DNA from: Ophiura sarsii | Taxonomy: Eukaryota > Echinodermata > Ophiuroidea > Amphilepidida > Ophiuridae | NCBI GenBank assembly: GCA_035610835.1 | Contig: CM069441.1 | Location: forward strand, 104,157,606-104,221,605 | DNA length: 64,000 nucleotides | Reading direction: 5' to 3' | Part shown: piece after piece, positions 59,950 to 64,000 of the stretch | How the letters are laid out: each line of letters opens with the position of its first letter | Position numbering within the stretch: position 1 is the stretch's first letter | Notes under the pieces: generated by a model | Told to the model about the DNA's origin: nothing | The model's database searches: none | The model's input: only the letters and a program-made list of their open reading frames with translations | Position numbers and translations under genes: made by a program

Positions 59950-61163
59950 AAAGACAGCGTAGCCTTTTCCACTGCCATATGATATAACTTCTCAAAAGTC
60001 ATTTACTCTCATTCTCACGTTTAGAGTCATTGTATTTCATTCATTCATTTATCATTTATTTCCATAACATCAAAATCACAAATAACATCAAATTACATCA
60101 AAAATCAGTAAGAAACAATCAGATAATTTAAAACAACAGAAAAACAAAACGGTTATGGAGGAGAAGGCTGAAAAGGCCTGTATGTGTGATTGGATTAAAT
60201 ATTTCGCTTGTTTAATTTCAGTTTTGTTGCCAGTGAATTTGCCCTGATTGTTTTTCTATTCGTATCTCTATCTCTGAATAATGGTGCGGGAATTACCCAT
60301 AGCGCCATGCATGCAACTCCTCTCATTCCAGCAGGTATGACACCTTTTAGGGAGGGGTTGGGGGATGGGGTGTGCATGTGTTACAACATTTAGGGGTATC
60401 AAAATGGTTTTGTGCTTTATGCTATTAAGGGTCCATTTCAAAGGTGCTCCAAACGAGCATGGGTGTCTGATACCAATTGAAACTTGGTTAAGGTGTCCCT
60501 TGGCCTTCTTACCATGTCTACAGTCGGTTAGCTCATTTAATGAGCATATTTGCATAAAAGAAATTATTACCTCAATATCACATTAAGTATGCAAATGTGC
60601 TAATTAGACCATAAAATGGATGGATAAGTATGGATATTTGAGCAAAGTTCTGAGTCAATTTTTTCAGGAATAAAAATACTATAAAGGAATAAATAATGAC
60701 AAAATTCTATCGCAGTATGATGGAACCTACACCTGGGACAAACGCATAGCGCATGCGCAACATCCGGGTCTGTAACGTTACTTTTTGGGGTAAACATTGC
60801 GAGTAATTCGTGCTAAGCTCAAGTAGACTTGACTAGAAAATCTTAAATTATTTATGTTTTTGGTAAGATCGGAAGAAACGAATAATGCGGTTACAAAAAC
60901 ACGAATCTTGGCCATATTATTTGTATTTCATTTCCACGAAATAATAAATTTATGTAGCAATAGAAGGATTTTTACAACTCTTCGTAACGTCGAAAAATCG
61001 ACCCAAAAAGACGAGGTTTCTTTCACACAAAATAGAGCTAGAAACCCTCCTTATTCGTGGCCGGTTTTGCAATTTGAAGTCTGAAATTGACAGACAATAC
61101 TCATATAAGTGTTTTATTCAAAGGGTACTCTGCGGAGCATGTCCGGATAAACCAAAAAAAAAG
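59950..61163. other. RAD51C upstream intron to assembly gap, no exon recognised
   Basis: The missing 5' RAD51C exons would lie on the minus strand here or further right. I searched by eye for the Walker A and YFRC..ELLA segments and did not find them. Confidence 0.4.
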
Positions 61164-61263
61164 NNNNNNNNNNNNNNNNNNNNNNNNNNNNNNNNNNNNN
61201 NNNNNNNNNNNNNNNNNNNNNNNNNNNNNNNNNNNNNNNNNNNNNNNNNNNNNNNNNNNNNNN
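61164..61263. other. Assembly gap (100 N)
   Basis: Exactly 100 N, the usual placeholder for a scaffold join of unknown length. Order and distance across it are not guaranteed by the sequence. Confidence 0.99.
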
Positions 61264-62560
61264 AAAATACACAAACACACTCAAACTTACTGCAACATAA
61301 TCATTATACTGTACAAAGTAAAAAGGGCCTATACATACACAAAATATGACAGCACAATATAAAGCTAAAAACAGAATGGAATCCGTGAGGCGGGGGATTA
61401 ATGCTTAGGAAACAGATGAAATTGAGAGCCCTTTTTGAACTTATGAATAGTAGAACAATTGCGGAGTGAGGCAGGTAGAGAGTTCCATAGACGTGGAGCA
61501 ATAGCGTAGAAGGCTTTGTCTCCAAGAGCACGCTTCGTACGAGGGATTGTGAGAAGTAATTTGTCATCACCTGACCTCAGATTAGGTCTCTTTGGTATGT
61601 ACGGAGTGAGAAAGTTTGTCAGGTACATAGGAAGAAAGGCCATGAAAACTTTTGAAGGTGAACAACATGAGCTTGTATGTAATCCTTGATGTAATGGGTA
61701 ACCAGTGTAGCTCTCTAAGGAGGGGTGCAGACGAATCCATTCTGTTTGATCTAAAAATTATTCTTGCAGCCCTGTTCTGCAGTGTTTGTAATTTGTTGCG
61801 ATCTTTCGCTGATATGCCATAAAGTAAAGAGTTTGAATAATCCAAACGAGATAAAACCAGTGACCGGACTAGATGGTGACAGCTATCAACAGTAATAAAA
61901 CGATGTATTCTATAAATATTCCTGAGATGAAAGTTCACTGTTTTGATGGTAGATTTAACATGTGCAGTCATGGACATAGTGCGATCAAATACAACACCCA
62001 GATTTTTGATTGTTGGAGATGGCTGTATTACAGTGTCACCAATTGTGATGGTAATGTCATTAATAAATTTGCAATTGTAATTTGACGATGCGATGAAAAA
62101 CTCAGTTTTGTCTTGATTGAGCTTGAGTTTGTTTTTAGTCATCCAGTCACTGATTTCATTTATACAAGAGATGTGAGTCGAGCAACACATCTTTCAGCGT
62201 CTCCGCTAATCTTGGATCAAATGACAGGTACAGTTGGACATCATCCGCATACAAATGATATTTAATGCCATGTTTACGGATTATATTACCAATATCACTA
62301 GTGTACATCGTAAAGAAAAGTGGCCCAACAACAGAGCCCTGGGGAACTCCAAATCTAAGATCATGTGTTGTAGATTCGGAATCCCCAACACGAACACGAA
62401 ACGAACGGTTCTGTAAGTAAGAACGAATCCAACTAAGAGCCTTGCCACGGTTACCAAAGGTGGAAGAAAGCCGCCGCAACAAAATACAATGATCAACCGT
62501 GTCAAACGCGGCAGAGAGATCAAGTAACACGACCGCAATAGCTTTCCCAAAAGTATTAGG
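61264..62560 (-). mobile_element. 5'-truncated L2-like LINE
   Basis: The minus-strand element starts in mid-reverse transcriptase at about 62560 and runs to a 3' UTR that enters the assembly gap. The style of the RT and of the SLPASLRNCSTIHKFKK tail is that of L2/Rex-type LINEs. Confidence 0.75.
61398..62550 (-). pseudogene. L2-like reverse transcriptase pseudogene
   Basis: Reads FGKAIAVV then motif A LLDLSAAFDTVDHCILLRRL, motif B FGVPQGSVVGPLFFTMYTSD, motif C YHLYADDVQLYLSFDPR. After a frameshift near 62175: WMTKNKLKLNQDKTEFF, SPTIKNLGVVFDRTMSMTAH, SRLDYSNSLLYGISAKDRNK and LRELHWLPITSRITYKLMLF. After a second frameshift near 61600: LGDKAFYAIAPRLWNSLPAS and FKKGSQFHLF. Catalytic residues survive, but the frame breaks and missing 5' half make it non-functional. 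Confidence 0.85.
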
Positions 62561-62766
62561 ACACGCAAATTGAGAGAAAACACTGGGAATCTATTGAACT
62601 TCTGTGTTAGATTTTTGGTATTCTAGGGTTATAAGATTAATTGAAAGTTCTAAAAAGTTTGTTACAGTAGATTTGGGATGATATTCCTACTTGAGACATT
62701 ATCATTTAAAAGGAAAACATTTGTAACTATATAAAAATGATAAAGGTTTTTGCATTGATCCATGTA

Positions 62767-63947
62767 TCTTACTATAATTCGTCTTATGGTGTATGTATGT
62801 GCGTATGTATGTATGTATGTGTGTATCCATAAAGGCTCCCTCATTTTACGTCTAAACGCCGCCAACCTTGCACAGATAAAAGATGATTATAATGTGAGTA
62901 TTATAAGCTATAAATGGCTGAAAACCGTTAAGAATTGACTGAGATATGAGCAAAATTATGTCCAATTTAGGCATTTTCAGCCCGGCTTTTGAGACTAATT
63001 TCTACGGGCCATGTTTGTTTTTCTCTGCGTACACTGTAACCATGCAGTCGGCGCGCGTTACACATAGCGCGCAGCAGTGCGCCATGCAAAATAAACGCGC
63101 ACCACGCACTACACCCCACGCACCCCTACACACGCGGGCGGGCAAATATTGGAGAAATACGCTGCGCCACGGAGTTGTTCGGTTTCGGTTTAGGCCTTGG
63201 GGTTGCATAAGCCACGGGGCGGGAGCGGGGCGGTTAGGGGTTGTGTGTAATGATCCCTTTAGGGCCTAGGTTATGTTATGGTTATGTAGTTTGGGATGGG
63301 GTTAATAAAGAAATGTATTATTAAATTGCGTAACGATGGTGTCAGATGTGGGATTTGATACTGTATGTGACACGCGGGCGGACAAATATTGGAGAAGTAC
63401 GCCGCGCTACGGGAGATAGTTAAGGTTAGGCCTTGGCGTTGAGATGAATTGCGGGCGGGGTAACTTTGGGCTTTGGGCTTGAGGTATGCCACGGGGAGGG
63501 GCGGGCGGGGCGGGTGACGAATGGGGGTTGTGTGTAATGATGTAATGTGGTTTGGGAGACAGGGGGTTAATGAAAAAAATGTGATGCTAAATTTGCGTAA
63601 CGGATATGCCACTGGACGGGGCGGTGGCCGGGAGAGGGGACAGGGAGGTGGAGGGGAACGGGTGGGGTACGGGAGAATGGTTAAGGGTTTAGGCCTTGGT
63701 GTTGAAATATGCCACGGGGCGTGTGCGGGCGGGGGGGTAATTTTCAATTTTTTTTAAAATTGAAATTTAAAAACTTTTGAATTAGGCTACAAAACCTTTT
63801 GATTTAAAACAAAAATGTTTTAAATATTGTTCTATTCCTATGTGATTCGTTATAAATTTTCAACACTTTATTTTTGTAGGTGTCTATCTGGTAGGCCCTA
63901 CTCCCTAGCGGGAGAAGCCCGTCCGCAGGACGGGCGTGTGCCGCTAG
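62767..63947 (+). mobile_element. Non-autonomous Helitron, 1181 bp
   Basis: The 5' end is TCTTACTATAATTCGTCTTA preceded by A (62766). The 3' end has a 19-nt hairpin GCCCGTCCGCAGGACGGGC (63917-63935), an 8-nt spacer and CTAG (63944-63947) followed by T. This is the canonical rolling-circle transposon signature (5' TC, 3' hairpin plus CTRR, insertion between A and T, no target duplication). There is no Rep/helicase ORF. It contains a GTAT microsatellite at its head and a GC-rich tandem repeat in the body. A second copy's 5' end follows immediately. Confidence 0.85.
63120..63740. repeat. GC-rich ~240-260-bp tandem repeat, three units, inside the Helitron
   Basis: GCGGGCGG(G/A)CAAATATTGGAGAA starts at about 63134 and 63373. 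GGTTAGGCCTTGG-type and ATATGCCACGGGG-type blocks recur three times. It is far richer in G+C than the rest of the window and strongly strand-asymmetric (G on +). The Pro-rich minus-strand ORF at 63271-63747 is a by-product. Confidence 0.75.
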
Positions 63948-64000
63948 TCTTACTTATAATTTGTCTTATGGTGTATGTATGTATCCATAAAAGGCTCTCT
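63948..64000 (+). mobile_element. 5' end of a second, head-to-tail Helitron copy (runs off window)
   Basis: TCTTACTTATAATTTGTCTT followed by ATGGTGTATGTATG and TCCATAAA matches the first 5' end (62767 onward) and starts directly after the CTAG of the first copy. Confidence 0.8.

Noticed and set aside
60721..61084. Missing RAD51C upstream exon near the gap
   Set aside because: No minus-strand open segment with RAD51C motifs and splice sites was found; the plus-strand ORF 60854-61084 has no recognisable similarity.
63271..63747. 158-residue proline-rich ORF on the minus strand
   Set aside because: It is the translation of a strand-asymmetric GC-rich tandem repeat inside the Helitron. No start context or conserved motif.

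Overview
This is eukaryotic, AT-rich, repeat-dense genomic DNA: spliced genes with GT-AG introns, poly(A)-tailed non-LTR retrotransposons, tRNA-derived SINEs, satellite DNA, foldback elements and Helitron ends. Single-copy metazoan genes (a ciliary CFAP119/CCDC189 orthologue and RAD51C) and an intronless Toll-like receptor with one C-terminal cysteine cap suggest an invertebrate deuterostome (echinoderm, hemichordate or amphioxus grade). The sequence alone does not fix the species. A 100-N assembly gap lies at 61164-61263.

Host genes. (1) CFAP119/CCDC189, + strand: six coding exons between 826 and 25387, with the 5' exon(s) left of the window. (2) A 927-codon intronless Toll-like receptor, - strand (14242-17025), nested antisense inside the last, 13.7-kb intron of CFAP119. 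(3) RAD51C, - strand: its last four coding exons (58728-58859, 40810-40943, 40343-40403, 37726-37857). The Walker A half is off the right edge or in the gap. CFAP119 and RAD51C converge on about 12 kb of intergenic repeats. ORF calling alone misses nearly all of the spliced exons.

Region by region. 1-14 kb is CFAP119 introns holding several TTAA-bounded inverted-repeat elements, a piggyBac-like 1-kb element, foldbacks, a hAT-like element and small MITEs. 14-17 kb is the Toll-like receptor. 17.8-20.4 kb is a 2.1-kb palindrome between two copies of a tRNA-derived SINE, carrying eight mirrored copies of a 16-bp motif. 20.5-24.2 kb is a short LTR element (TSD TTAAT) interrupted by a 5'-truncated LINE with an open reverse transcriptase ORF. 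27-31.6 kb holds MITEs and AGGTCA-rich tandem repeats, split by a 1.47-kb terminal-direct-repeat element (TSD ACAAG). 34-37.4 kb is a decayed LINE with a hAT-type MITE inserted in it (8-bp TSD). 37.9-42.6 kb holds RAD51C exons and foldbacks. 42.6-48.4 kb is a ~180-bp satellite with higher-order structure, interrupted by an RTE-like LINE. 52.7-57.4 kb is a modular repeat region with recurring GGAATATTCC-type palindromes. 59-64 kb holds a foldback, an L2-like LINE fragment beside the gap, and a Helitron followed head-to-tail by the start of a second copy.

The three host genes have separate roles (cilium/axoneme, innate immune sensing, homologous recombination). No operon-like logic links them. 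The most notable features are the receptor nested in a ciliary-gene intron and the many non-autonomous elements whose boundaries and target-site duplications can be read directly.
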